The position numbers were made by a program, and so were the translations under genes. Below are positions 49,701 through 61,055 of a stretch of DNA of 64,000 nucleotides, piece by piece. Positions within the stretch are counted from its first letter, which is position 1. Every line of letters begins with the position of its first letter. Origin of the DNA: Argentina anserina. Its lineage: Eukaryota > Streptophyta > Magnoliopsida > Rosales > Rosaceae. The notes under the pieces were generated by a model, which ran no database searches, had not been told where the DNA came from, and saw nothing but the letters and a program-made list of their open reading frames with translations. Where the stretch lies: assembly GCF_933775445.1 (NCBI RefSeq), contig NC_065878.1, positions 22,766,395 to 22,830,394 on the forward strand, written 5' to 3'.

Positions 49701-50730
49701 TTTTTTTTCTGAACTGAGTAATGCATTAAAACAACCAAAAACAGAGTTACAGAGCAACTATACTAAACTCCAGAAATGTCATGCAAAGTAAAGAAGATAA
49801 AGAGGGAGGTGGTAACCGGAACCAATCCGGTGCACACTCCTTCCGGCGAGCCAAGCGAGCAACCATATCAGCGACACGATTAGCCTCTCTGCTGGTCCAA
49901 CCCCAGCTAAACGAAGGAAGATCAACTGTTAAAGCTCTAATAAAATCTAGAATGGGCAACACAGTCCAATCCGCACATAAAGTAGAATCATTAAGGAGCT
50001 TAACAAGTTGGGAAGAGTCTGATTCAAAGATAACATGAGATGCCGGCAAGGTAAGTGCCAGCTTCACTGCATAAACCAAAGCCAAAGCTTCTGCAACTGG
50101 AGGAATAGAAGCAAAAGTGACTGCAGCCTGTCCAGAAATCAGAGTACCAGATGAGTCACGAGCCACTAATCCAATATCAACCCCATCCAAAGACCAAGAC
50201 GCATCTGAGTTGATTTTGATCTGAGCGGGCAAGGGAGGAATCCAATTTGGCTTAGGAGGAAAACATCCAGATTTTTCCAACGGCCAAATCAGCTGCAGAA
50301 GATTGTGAAAGCAAAGGAATAGCTTGAATTACAAGTTTCTCTGCAGGAGTTATTAGAAGAAATAGAGTCAAGCTGCCAAGTTCTAGAATGCCAATCAACG
50401 AGGGAATGAACCATAAGCGAAGAGTTTACATGAACCAAAGGGTGCAATCTCATATCCGGAAAGATGAGGAAGCCAATTCGAGTTCCAATCAGTACATTAA
50501 CCCCATTACCAATCTGCAAGGCCGAAGATGTTGCCAGAATTTCCCTTCCAAACAATAAACTTGACCATAACCATGACGGAGACGATCCTTTCCTAGCAGT
50601 CCAGAAGTCATCCAGAGGGAAATATCGAGCTTTGGGAAGCCTAACCCATAGTGCTGAAGGATTAGAAAGTAAACGCCAACCTTGTTTGGCCAATAATGCC
50701 TGATTAAAATCCTGAATATCACGAAAACCC
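49701..50730 (-). mobile_element. 5'-truncated LINE (non-LTR retrotransposon) with 16-bp target-site duplication
   Basis: The 16-base repeat CATTTGCAATGGAGTT flanks the element at 49685-49700 and 50731-50746. A T-run at 49701 is the poly(A) tail seen from the plus strand. On the minus strand, sequence from 50730 reads GFRDIQDFNQALLAKQGWRL and SSPSWLWSSLLFGREIL in shifting frames: the linker after the reverse transcriptase of plant L1-type elements. The RNase H-like domain follows (49747-50280). The 5' part with endonuclease and RT is missing, as usual after incomplete reverse transcription. Confidence 0.93.
49747..50280 (-). CDS. LINE-encoded RNase H-like domain (177 codons, fragment)
   Basis: The frame carries the RNase H fold of plant LINE polyproteins. 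Likely catalytic acids are in order: KINSDASW (D), VAEALALVYAVKLAL (E), VIFESDSSQLV (D) and REANRVADMVARLA (D). The upstream frame in 50289-50722 is the same polyprotein out of phase, so a frameshift separates them and the product is not made from its original start. It is a decayed retroelement domain, not a host gene. Confidence 0.8.
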   Translation of the reverse strand: MEKSGCFPPKPNWIPPLPAQIKINSDASWSLDGVDIGLVARDSSGTLISGQAAVTFASIPPVAEALALVYAVKLALTLPASHVIFESDSSQLVKLLNDSTLCADWTVLPILDFIRALTVDLPSFSWGWTSREANRVADMVARLARRKECAPDWFRLPPPSLSSLLCMTFLEFSIVAL

Positions 50731-50749
50731 CATTTGCAATGGAGTTGGA

Positions 50750-51270
50750 ATTAGCTTTTGAATGTGAATCTCATAACCTCAACTACAACAGTAACGCCCC
50801 ACCGCCCCAAGGGCAACGATTAGTACATAACTTATTTGTGTAACTTAATTAGTATATTAAAGTGAAGAGAAATGTGATAGAATCGAACATCCAATTTGTC
50901 TCTCTTCTATACACATAACTTGAAAAAGTTCAATTTTTTTTTCAAGTCACGTACGTTGCCCAAAAGAATGTCAATTTGAATATCTGATGCTGCTCTTTCG
51001 AGGCACTTTGTTAAACATGTTTGCTTCCCCCAAAAGATATCTAAGTGCGTAGCACTAGCACATTCATGATTATAAGCCTATCTTTCAAGAAACAATTTGT
51101 TAACGGAATCGATCTGCATAAGTGGAGACTATACACAGCATACAAGTTCAAAAGCAATAATAATGAATAATGACCAAAAATTAACTATGTTATGGGACAA
51201 CTATGTCAATGTATATGGTACCGTAGAAAATGCTTAATCATTATGATGATCAATATGCATCAGTTGAAAA
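50750..51270. other. Intergenic and PAM68-like 3' region
   Basis: AT-rich, no gene seen. Confidence 0.5.
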
Positions 51271-51280
51271 ATTGCAACAT

Positions 51281-51811
51281 CTATGAACTACCCTCATCTT
51301 CCTCCCTCCACATATCAACCCAATTCTTCTGAACTTCTTCAAAACCAAGAAGGGAACCCTTCTTCTCTGCATCCCAACTCGTAGACAAAGCCCCATACGC
51401 AATCCCAACTGCTGAAGTCCCAAAAGTTAACAACGTCGTCAAGAATGGAAGCCAAACCGGCACATCCCACAAGTTCCTCTCCTTGATGTATTGAAAAACG
51501 TTCAAAAAAGCTATGCCGGTAGCCAGGGGAAGCCCGACTGCCGCCACTATCCTCACCAGCATCCTCTCCGTTACGACTTGCGGAATCTCCTCATCGTCAT
51601 CATCATTTTTAGGGTTTTTGCTTGTGGGTTTTTCTTTCATGGTGGCTGGTGGGTTGTTGCCAAACCCTTTTGAATTGGCATGTGGTTGAATATGATGATG
51701 CGTCCTTTTGGGGAGTGTTTGGTTTTGGAGGCTTGTGGGGTGGGGGGCTGAGGTTTTGAGCTTCCATGGAGAAGATTGAGAAAGATGGGAGTGAAAGATC
51801 AGAGTTCTCAT
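51281..51811 (-). CDS. PAM68-like chloroplast membrane protein
   Basis: The intronless frame encodes 176 residues from ATG 51811 (MRTLIFHSH), or 180 from ATG 51823; the first is favoured because its N terminus looks like a plastid transit peptide rich in S, T and H. After an acidic stretch (NDDDDEEIPQ) comes the PAM68 pattern: VTERMLVRIVAAVGLPLATG (first membrane helix), VWLPFLTTLLTFGTSAVGIA (second helix), then LSTSWDAEKKGSLLGFEEVQ and KNWVDMWRE. PAM68 aids photosystem II assembly and its paralogue PAM68L assists the NDH complex, both in thylakoids. Which of the two this is cannot be decided here; a third uncharacterised PAM68-like type is also possible. Confidence 0.88.
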   Translation of the reverse strand: MRTLIFHSHLSQSSPWKLKTSAPHPTSLQNQTLPKRTHHHIQPHANSKGFGNNPPATMKEKPTSKNPKNDDDDEEIPQVVTERMLVRIVAAVGLPLATGIAFLNVFQYIKERNLWDVPVWLPFLTTLLTFGTSAVGIAYGALSTSWDAEKKGSLLGFEEVQKNWVDMWREEDEGSS

Positions 51812-51829
51812 AGCTACGTACACCAGGCT

Positions 51830-52870
51830 AAGTTATAGTTTCCATTACAGTATCTATTGTTGAATGGTATGATCTTATTGCCATAAACCTTATCCCAAAA
51901 TGAATGGTGGTGACATTCTTTCGTATAAGATATTTTTCAGATGGTGAGCCTTCTTTTTGTTTCTTAATTACTGCAATATAGAATGATAGATTAACAAAAT
52001 TTGTTCCCTTATAAGATTTTTGAGCTTTGAAAATCTTCCTTTTACCAACTTGCATGTAAAACTCATAATCAAATATCCAAGAACAGATAGAGAGAAGGAA
52101 CCAAATAGTAATCAAACATGATGCATATATATGTAGACGATTTTAAAATTCGAAGGAATTGAATGTTATTCCATGCCAAGTTGTATTAGACGGAGGGAAA
52201 TAGATGCATGCATATGCTCAGTGGCGGATTTAATCCCTCAAAGTTAGGTGAGTGGAAAAATAATTAATACAGAATAGGTGAAAAACATATATAAGTGAAA
52301 ATAATTTTTTTATATAATACAGTTTAATTTTAATAAATAAATATTCGATAAATTAATAACTTTAGACTGTTCTAAAAAGCGGCTGTCTAGGCGCTAGGGG
52401 GTGGGTCACCACCACGCTTTTTACCTATTTGGTCATCTGTGGCGTTCGAGAGATTTAGTTGCCACTTAGGCGGTTCTAGGTGGTCCATGATGTTCTTTGG
52501 TGGTCTGTGACAGTCAAAATCAATAGACTTTTAGAAGAAGAAAAAAAATACTGGTCACTCCTTTGTATGTTAAGGGTCTCGACAATTTACTCCTCATACT
52601 TTCAATTTCAACCAATCACTCCTCATACTCTCAATTTTCAACTAATTGCTACATTATTTTTCTCTTCGTTAAAAATGTCTGTTAACTACTAGATTTAGAC
52701 TATATTAGAATGTGAAATCTCGATTATAACCTTCACTCTTACCCAAAAGATAAAACAAAAAATCATCTGCCGCCACCACCATCGCAGCCTCAAACACAAA
52801 ATCTTGCTTTTGCATCACTATTGTAGCGAAAATTCTTCCACTCACCCTGTGAACCTTCACTTGGGTGACG
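51830..52870. other. Intergenic; fragments of repeats
   Basis: 'cagtggcggatttaatcc' near 52219 resembles the edge of a plant hAT MITE (CAGTGGCGGAxCC), without a found partner. 52370-52500 has 'ggcggctgtctaggcgctagg' type repeats. No gene is supported. Confidence 0.4.
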
Positions 52871-52874
52871 TTGG

Positions 52875-53290
52875 TGCTTAAATGTAATCTTGTTTGATTT
52901 CTACTCTCTAAGTGTTATTGAATTCGATTGCATGCAAATTTAGATTAGGCCCTAAGTCAATCTAAATGTTAATTGAAATCTTGCATGATTAGATGATCTC
53001 ATAAGGCTCTAATTGTATTGGTGTATAAAAAGTATGTAATTGGTCGAATTAGAATGCATGATAGGTTCGAACTTATAATTATGTGGTGTAATGGTAAATT
53101 TGGTTTATGTTTGTTAAAGAGAAGTCGATCATGTACATAGTAATTTAGGTTTTATTTTAGTAGTTAATAATCAATCTCAAACCCCCCATTATTTGTTAAC
53201 ACTAAAAGTTTAGAGTTCTCTTCAATTCCCCGAACTGAACGATCAATGTGTATTCTATACTAACGATGATGTTTTACATGGTTTATTATA
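52875..53290. repeat. Dispersed repeat, copy 2 (first copy at 23505-23890)
   Basis: Same orientation and phrase order as copy 1, with an extra stretch near 52995-53030 ('gatgatctcataaggctcta') that copy 1 lacks. The copies are about 29 kb apart. Confidence 0.85.
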
Positions 53291-53564
53291 GACGTTTTAA
53301 TTAACGCTCTATCGGACATGATCAATGATTGATGAAGAATGGAAGAATGAAAAAGTGACGTGTGTCGAGGAAAAGGCGAAAACAATTAAACAAATGAGGC
53401 AAAAGTCAATACTCAAATGACATTAATTATAATATGTAAAATTAAAAGTAATTGTATTTATTATATTTATTCAATTAGAGAGGTGAGCAACAATTTTAAG
53501 ACGAAAATAACAAGAATTCAAAAAGATATTAAAAATAAAATTTCTCCAAAAAAATGGTGTGATA

Positions 53565-53847
53565 TAAATTATTGAATTAGCTTGCCAAAATTTAAGTTAT
53601 TTTCAACCAAATTCCGACGAGGGTTTTTTTGGTTGGAAAGAATGACATATACGACGGAGTTTCCGACAGTAACTTTGGTTGTAAATTACTATTATTTCCA
53701 ACTAAAATGGTCAGAAAAGAGTATTTGTAACTGAGGTAGTACCGACCGAGCCGGCCAGATTTATTTGGTCGGAAAAAGTATTAACGACCAAGTTAGGGTT
53801 TTTTTCAACCATTTTCAGAGTCGGAAATCATGTTTTGTGTTGTAGTG
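53565..53847 (-). mobile_element. CACTA (En/Spm) transposon end
   Basis: On the minus strand the element starts CACTACAACACAAAACATG at 53847. It continues with many subterminal CCGAC/GGTCGG and 'aaccaa' motifs (53590-53800), as in CACTA elements. The other end (CACTACA on the plus strand) was not found in the 2 kb to the left, so this is a truncated or solo end. The terminus lies inside the last exon of the DUF21/CBS gene. Confidence 0.82.
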
Positions 53848-56557
53848 TTTGCAGAATTGATGGGAGAACGGATTATAGGACTATTGTATGTCGAAGACAA
53901 GGGAGAGGCCTCCGGAGTTCTCCAATAAATCTGAGATAGAGACTTAGTTCCAAGAGATTTTGAGGATGTTGATCGTCTTGAAGGTAGCAAGTTGATTTTG
54001 ATTCTGAAATAGATTTTAACAAAACAAAGTAATTAATAAGTAACTAAAGCGTTGAGTATGAAGTTTACATGAGAGAAAATGAATATATAGTTATGCTCAC
54101 TTGTTATGCACATTCACATACTCATCTGTTTCATCCAGTATGTCTTCCTTCAAGACAGAAATTAACAGAAAGAGATGGTTTAGTTCATTATAAAAATCTG
54201 CATGTTAAACTATGTTTCATACTATATTTAGTTATTTACTTGGTACCTGTAGCAGTTCCTCCATTACGTCCTCCATTGTTATGATTCCAATCACCTCCTC
54301 ATCCAAGTGACTTTGAATTGATCCTACGCTTTCATTTGATACATTTCCACCTCCTTCATTATGCGGCTTGTAATGCGTTTGTGTAAGATCTTCATTTTGC
54401 TCCATGACATGCTCTGACAGTGGAGTGTTGTATTCAGTACTTTCACTCAAGTACACAGGCGATATGTCTATGGTTAGATGCTCGTTCCCTTTGCTGGGAA
54501 AATTTAAATCTGCAATTTCTAGTGCAACATTAACACTGGGCCACTGGCTGCATATCTAGGACATACTTGTGTCTCAAAACTTGATTTCACTAATCAAATC
54601 CTGAATGCATTACCTTGGCTCTCCTGTCGTTTTGAAGCTATTCTTGAACTCCTAGCATCTTTTTCCCATTGTCCATTAACACCCTTGTTAGTCTTCACCA
54701 CAGCAGCCATATGACTGTGGCCTTTCCGGAACTGATTCAGTATATCATATAAAGGCCAGTCGCTATAAACCCTGTTCATAGGAGACTATAAACAGTTATC
54801 ACATAGTAGAGACATAACTGTTTATGGTTTATGCCAAATATGTCCATCAAGTTTCATCAGGGTGGTAATTTGGAGGGCACTTATTGCTTATGCTGCTATA
54901 CTCATCTAGACTTGTTGAGTGGAATAAGTGAACATTTTACATACCTAGGAATTTTTCTAATTGTCATGCGCTTAACTGGGGTTTCATCTTCAGGGCGACA
55001 GAAGATCAAATTCTTCGCCTGCTGATTCAAAAAACAACAGTTAATAGTTACATGAGGCCGAAAGGGTTACTTGGAAAGTTGCAGTAAACAATGAAGCCTG
55101 CATCTTTGTAAAGAAAGGAAGAATAAAAAAAGACTTGGTCAAAACTAATGAACAAACAAAGTTACTGAACTGTTTACCAAAATGAGGCCAATGATATTTT
55201 TTGGGTTTCCTGCATAGATTGGTACACGACTGTGACCTCTGCTCATTACTAAACCCAGTGTATTCCTAAGCACAAATATAAAAAATATATATTAGGTATT
55301 GAGCTAGAATCAGACATTAGAAAGTACTATGTTCAAAATAGAGTGGTACATATATATGTACATGTCAAGTTTGGAGTTTATGTCAAGCGCAAAAGTTTCT
55401 GATATTGGAGTCATGGCATTTTCAGCAGTCTTCTGCGTCAAATCCAAAGCACCAGCAATGATCATAGTTTCATGACGCGATAACTCTCCACCTTTTCCTG
55501 CCTGAGGATGAACAATAGTATGTCTTAACGATGCGGGGAAGAGGACATCGATCACTTATGAAAATCTATTATCACTTTTAACTACAACAGAAGATATGAA
55601 AAGTAACTAGCAGACCTCATTTGCATGCAGATCTACCAATGTTTTCAGCTCTGCTCGTCTTAGTAGGACAGAATGCCTTTCTCCAAGGAGGAAATCCAAC
55701 AGCTGTGCTAATGTCAAAATCGTTGAATACACAGAAAACCAACAACCCTATATGGTTGAGTAATTTGTGAAAATCCAAAATATACTAGGCAATGTTCACC
55801 TTACTGAAAGGGTATGCTATGGGGAAAAAGACCACCAGAACTAACCGTACCAAGTAAGATACTTTTGCACCAAGACTTAATCCATATCTGGAACATACAG
55901 CTTGAGGAATGATCTAAGAGAAAAGATCCGTATTGAAGATAAATAAGATGACGATGGTATATATAAATCATTTAAACTACATTATGATCAAAATCAAACT
56001 AAAACAAATAAGTAAAAACTAAAAAGACATTACCTCTGTAACTGCAACTACAAGCGTAACCGACGCAATAATAGCAGCCCAAACTGGGAGAATTGAGTCC
56101 ACGAAAATTGGAAGTGCCTGCAGATAGAACAATATTAATTACATCCAATCAATTATCTTCAGAACATGAACTCTAATAATGCATGTGTATGTCAGCATAC
56201 CTCCATTGCCAGTGTTTTGCCTATGAGGAGAGTGCATAATAGTAGATGCTCATTCTTTACAAGAGGCAAAATCGTTGCTGTAAATTGGTACCAAAGAAAT
56301 GTAGTAGATGAAGCTTTAAAAGTAGGGAATTGAAGGAATTAGTATCTGCAGAATGTAATGTATTTCCATTACCAACCTGCATTCTTCTGGTCTTTGGGTT
56401 TACCGGACTTGATGAGGACCTCAAGATCAACTTTGCTGAAGGACAAGAGTCCTAATGCAAGGCCTGATGCAATACCAGCAAGTGACACAAGGATCATACT
56501 AATCACTATAAACAACCAGAAATTGGCCTGGCAACAAGGAACATCATTCTCTCTCAT
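53805..56557 (-). CDS. DUF21 and CBS domain-containing membrane protein (CNNM/CorC-type), C terminus in a CACTA end
   Basis: Twelve exons (56557-56377, 56277-56201, 56117-56034, 55913-55800, 55702-55616, 55501-55362, 55265-55178, 55018-54945, 54771-54614, 54509-54247, 54147-54101, 54003-53805) give 503 residues in frame. The start MRENDVPCC matches the family N terminus. The DUF21 domain has the opening helix with [20 protein letters not shown] and the marks [17 protein letters not shown] and [16 protein letters not shown]. The cytosolic part has [33 protein letters not shown] and the CBS marks [20 protein letters not shown] and [16 protein letters not shown], then [14 protein letters not shown] and [10 protein letters not shown]. 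Relatives handle divalent cations such as Mg at membranes. The last 13 codons and the stop come from the CACTA terminus after PIINSAN-like sequence. Confidence 0.93.
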
Positions 56558-57003
56558 TACAACTGACGTTTGATGAAGTGTGCAACTCACGGTTTGAAAA
56601 GCAATACTCTAGCCAAGTAGCTAATATTGGATTGATAAAACAAAGGGTTGGCTACTTGGGTTTATACACAACAGCTCATAATACAAACAAATAGCATAGG
56701 GTAACTAATTTTGGACAAAGACAAATATGAAGATTGCTACAAGTTTTTTTTTTTGGTCGAACGATTGCTACAAGTCTAGTATCCAAATCCAAGTCGACTG
56801 CCGAATCCCCTGGTTTATAGATTCCAGGAAGAAAAACATGTAAACAGTCGTAGACTGGAATATAACCTGGGAATATTCAGGTTTAACCTAAAATAAAACA
56901 TATGAAAGGAGTCCAAGTCATATAATTGAAGTAATTATGAATTGTGAGAGGCTTTTGGTTGTAGTATTGACACCAAAATACACAATTTTAGTGCATTCCT
57001 AAT

Positions 57004-57219
57004 CTAGTTCATTGGAGTCTTCGTGTAAAGCTCCACCGCGGACGGAAACCTACAAGGAATCAAAGAAAGAAGAATGTAATAAGCAACTAAGCAAAGTTTC
57101 TGAGCTGAGGTGGAAGTAGAGAGGCGGAGGAGGTGAGTGGTGTTATTACAAGGCACGGCGGTGGAGGAGCAGACATTGGCGGCGGCGTTGAATCGGACGG
57201 CCATGGCTGACTCGATCAT
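57004..57219 (-). other. Possible 5' exon or upstream ORF (71 codons) of the DUF21/CBS gene
   Basis: The frame MIESAMAVRFNAAANVCSST lies upstream of the DUF21/CBS start with a clean leader and a CT run before it. It does not connect in frame with the main exon, whose family start is at 56557. It may be a 5' UTR exon with an upstream ORF, or spurious. Confidence 0.3.
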
Positions 57220-57221
57220 CG

Positions 57222-57250
57222 TCTTCTCTCTCTCTCTCTCTCTCTCTCTT
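57222..57250. repeat. CT microsatellite in the divergent DUF21/CBS - PPR promoter
   Basis: About 14 CT dinucleotides lie in the 300-base interval shared by the two head-to-head genes, near both putative 5' ends. Confidence 0.9.
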
Positions 57251-57511
57251 GAATTTAATGGAAGTGAAATCTCTCTCTCACTTGGTTTTTGAGAGGATGA
57301 GGATTGTGATACTCTTTTTTGAGTCTTTCCTACTCTAACCAGGGGGGCTGGAATCCTCTGCGGGCGCGAATAGTTACAGCCTCTCTACAGCATTGACGCG
57401 CAGTCAAACACCAAAAACGCACCGTTTTGGGTTATTGTATATTTATCCGAGTCTGTGAGCCATTCAATCCTTTTTAGTTTCTGGGAAAATCATTCAAATG
57501 CTGTCTTAGTA

Positions 57512-58960
57512 ATGCTTAGCTTAAAGTACTCGCTGCCGGTGTTTACTGGGCGGCTGGAATTTACCGGAATATCCCAGAGGAGGAGCAGTGTGGTGGTAAG
57601 CTTCACTGAAATTTGGGGTACCCTTTTCTGTAATTTGGAATATGATGATTGTTTTTGTTGTGAAAGATTATCAGTTATCACTTTGTTGTTAAATTTTGCT
57701 TCTTCTTTTTTCAGGTATGTGGATTGAAGGGACCAAGACCCAGATACCCAAGAGTGTGGAAATCCAATAAGAAGATTGGGACTATTTCCAAGTCACTCAA
57801 GCTTGTTGAGTGTGTGAGTTTTTTTGCTTGTTTTCTTACTTGTTTTATTAGTGTAATACCCTTTTGCATAGTTTTTGTGTTTAGTGTTGAAATTGGTGAT
57901 GTTTTGTTTTGTTAGATTAAGGGATTGTCAAATGTGAAAGAGGAGGTTTATGGGGCACTTGATTCTTTCATTGCTTGGGAGTTGGAGTTTCCATTGATTA
58001 CAGTGAAGAAGGCTTTGAAGACTCTTGAAAATCAGAAAGATTATAAAAGGATCATTCAGGTAGTTATTTTTGTTTCTTTTATGTGGTTAAGATCATGGAT
58101 TTGTGAACCTTGATGTTCTGATTCTGATAAATTTGTGGCTTTTGGGGATTTAGGTAGCGAAATGGATGCTGAGCAAAGGTCAAGGAAGGACAATGGGGAC
58201 TTATTTTACCTTGTTGAATGCTTTGGCGGCAGATGGGAGGATTGAAGAAGCTGAAGAGCTTTGGAAGAAGCTGTTCTCGCAGTACTTGGATAGCATGCCT
58301 CGAACGTTCTTTGACAAGATGATTTCGATTTACTATGAAGGGGGCCTGCATGACAAGATGTTTGAGGTAATGTGACAATAATTCTTTGTGTAATACAAGT
58401 GATCAGTTGAAACTGGCGAACATAGTAATGCAGATTCTTGAAAATTAATGGATTTTTATTGTGAAATGATTTTAGTTGTATAGGCTTAATGTTGGATATC
58501 ATGTTATGGCTAGTTTGCAAATTGGAACCTTCGAAATTTGATGCATCATTGAGGTTAACTTCTTGGAAACTTTCTCTTGCTGTAGATATTTGCTGACATG
58601 GAGGAGCTTGGCATCAGACCAAATATGTCAATTGTTAACAAGGTTGGAGATGTCTTTCAGAAGCTAGGTATGATGGACAAATACACTAAATTGAAGAAGA
58701 AATATCCACCGCCAAGATGGGAGATTCGGTACATCAAAGGAAAACGTGTTAAAATTCAAGCAAACAAGCAAAGCAATCTTGATGGTGATGACAAAATGTT
58801 AAGTGCAGAGAAGGAATCAATTCAAAGCTCAAATGAAGTGTCAAATGCCAACTCAAATTTAGATGAACAAGCTGTTGAAGCTGAGGAAGTGAACCAGAAC
58901 ATGTCCAATTTACTGGAGGAAGCTGGTATGAGTTCAGATGAACTCAGGGTTGAATCTTAA
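57512..58960 (+). CDS. Pentatricopeptide repeat protein, EMB1417/At4g21190-like
   Basis: Exons 57512-57595, 57715-57813, 57916-58059, 58154-58366 and 58586-58960 encode 304 residues. The start at 57512 (MLSLKYSLP) is used because an earlier ATG at 57498 meets a stop after three codons. After an organelle-type N terminus comes the family block [20 protein letters not shown] and [23 protein letters not shown] helices follow: [40 protein letters not shown], and then [17 protein letters not shown]. The [19 protein letters not shown] end is typical of the At4g21190/At4g18975 pair. These short P-type PPR proteins act in organelle RNA metabolism, and EMB1417 loss is embryo-lethal in Arabidopsis. It is head to head with the DUF21/CBS gene. 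Confidence 0.93.
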
Positions 58961-59390
58961 AGCTCTTATTGACCAGTCAGATGCATCGTTATTATGCGAT
59001 GGTATCCCCCATGATGAGGAAAGGTACTCAAGGTAAAGGAAGACGTTCAAAAGTGATGTTGAAAATCATAACGCTTGTGCCCGTCTAGGAAAAATTGTCG
59101 TGTCAGACTTGTTTCTAGTTAGAAGCAGCTGCGTGTTAGGAACAGATCAAAGTATTTGTAGTGCAGATTTTAGGATAATAGTATGAAATGTACAAGCATT
59201 CTTTTTGCAAGTCTCGCCCTCCTGTATTATCCTTTACATTTACAAAGTCCAGTTAGCTACAAAAAATATATATTGTTCTAAAAGAGGTTATATAGCAAAC
59301 TGACCAGATTTTTATAACCAGTGTTTCAGTATCAAAGATTACATCAAGAAATGAATAAAGAAAGAAATTAGAACCGTAAGTATCAAACAT
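58961..59390. other. 3' region of the PPR gene
   Basis: No gene seen. Confidence 0.5.
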
Positions 59391-59394
59391 AATC

Positions 59395-60003
59395 CTTATC
59401 TTCCATCTCTTCCTCATAACTGGCATGCGAAACTTTTAGCTTGAAGCTTGTCTTTCGATCACAACCAATCCAAGAGTCGAAGTTACATGTCAAATTGTGA
59501 TCCCCCTCCACTAGGCCATGTAGTTACCAGTCTAGACCCCCGCTTAACCTTTTCAACTGCTTCTTTGACTGTAGCATTAATCTACTCCATATGCTCCTGA
59601 ATCCTGCAGTATCTCTTTTACTGCATTCGAGGTGGTGGTAATAGCCACAGCTTCATCCATGAAAGTTACCTTCTCCCACAGCAAGATTTCATTGGAGGCG
59701 CTGTCTGCAGGCAAAAACCAGAATTTTTCTTCCTTGTGAAACGGGAAGAAGGGGGCATGAGGAAGGGCGTCGATTAGGCCATTATCTCGTTTTTAGTGTC
59801 ACCCCAGCTTGGAATGTTACAATGTCACTCTCTTGTATATCTTCTTTGCCTTTACTGTGGCATTTAACTTCTATTGATATTGAAGGCATCCTTGTCAAGA
59901 CCATCTCAACATCTTGTACTTGAATGGGAGAGAACCCAGCAGTATGCGAAAGTGAATCAGCACGGTCTTGCAGGGACATATCCTGAAGCTCCTGAAACAC
60001 TCT
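59395..60003 (-). pseudogene. ERDJ2 (Sec63-like) last-exon pseudogene
   Basis: The stretch copies the last exon of the intact ERDJ2 gene next door (61521-62354). It starts LRVFQELQDMSLQDRADSLS and continues HTAGFSPIQVQDVEMVLTRM and MPSISIEVKCHSKGKEDIQE. Near 59795 a frameshift moves the match [20 protein letters not shown] into another frame. A stop follows near 59575, and the end DSWIGCDRKTSFKLKV is in a third frame. The acidic tail is reduced to EEEMEDKD. It starts at an intron-like AG acceptor, so the duplication included intronic DNA. It is clearly non-functional. Confidence 0.9.
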
Positions 60004-60109
60004 AAGCTACAAATAAAATAAGAATAGAAGTTAATAACTATCAGGAGTAGCAACTAGCAATGCAGCACTACCAACCCCAGCTAGGGGAGTAAGATTGTCC
60101 AAAATGTGA

Positions 60110-61055
60110 CTATTTTTTTAATTCTTATGTGAGTTTCTTTTCGTCTTGAGTGTAAATCTTTCGAATATGTATCTTTATATTGGGAGTGTCTTTCCCGTGA
60201 GAGTTTTCAATTTTGAGTATATGTCTAACTTGAGCATCATTTCAGTCCTTATGTGAGTATTTTTATGTGTTGTTTTATGGTGCGAGTGTATTTAGATGTG
60301 TAAGTGTTTTCCAATGCGAGCGAGTGTTTTTTTCAATTGTGAGTATCTTTTATATTCTTATGTAAGTATCTTTTCCGGATTGAATGTAAATCTTTCGAAT
60401 GTGTATCTATTCCTTCAAGTGTGAGTGTCTTTCCAATGAGAGTTTTCAATTTTGAATATCTTTCTAACTTGAGTATCATTTCAGTCATTGTGTTAGTCTC
60501 TTTCTGTATTGCTTCCTGATGTGAGTGTCTTTAGATGTGTGACCGTCTTTCCAGTGCAAGTGAGTGTTTCTTTCAATTGTGAGTATCTTTTATATTCTAA
60601 TGTGAGTATCTTTTCGGGTTAAGTGTAAATCTTTCGAATGTGTAGCAATTCCTTCAAGTGTGAGTGTATTTCCAGTGAGAGTTTTCAATTTTGAATATCT
60701 TTCTAACTTGAGTATCATTTCAGTCCGTATGTGAGTATCTTTCTATGTTACTTTCTGGTGCAAGCGTCTTTAGATGTGTGAATGTCTTTCTAGTGCGGAC
60801 GAGTGTTTCTTTCAATTGTAAGTATCTTTCTAAAGCGAGTATCTTTTCAATTCATATGTAAGTATATTTACGTGTTGAGTGTAAATCTTTCGAATGTATA
60901 ACTATTCCTTCAAGTGTGAGTGTCTTTCTAGTGAAAGTTTTCAATAGTTCTTATGTGAGTATATTTGTATGTTGTCTTGTGGTGCTGAGTGTATTTTGAT
61001 GTGTGCATTTCCAACGTGTGTATGTTTTTTTTCAATTGTGAGTATTAAATCATTG
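60110..61055. repeat. Complex tandem repeat, four units of about 235-255 bp, built of short GTGAGTATCTTT-like motifs
   Basis: 'tgtaaatctttcgaat' falls at 60151, 60385, 60624 and 60880, each time followed by 'gtgagtgtctttcc', 'gagagttttcaattttga', 'taacttgagtatcatttcag' and 'ttagatgtgt'. Shorter motifs of about 12-16 bases (gtgagtgtctttc, gtgagtatctttt) repeat within each unit. It sits between the ERDJ2 pseudogene and the intact ERDJ2 gene. Confidence 0.9.

Noticed and set aside
53805..53847. Idea that the DUF21/CBS stop at 53805 is a wrong annotation and the gene is a pseudogene
   Set aside because: All 12 exons join in frame with good splice sites and conserved motifs up to SPIIRSP; only the tail is replaced, so a functional gene is the simpler reading.
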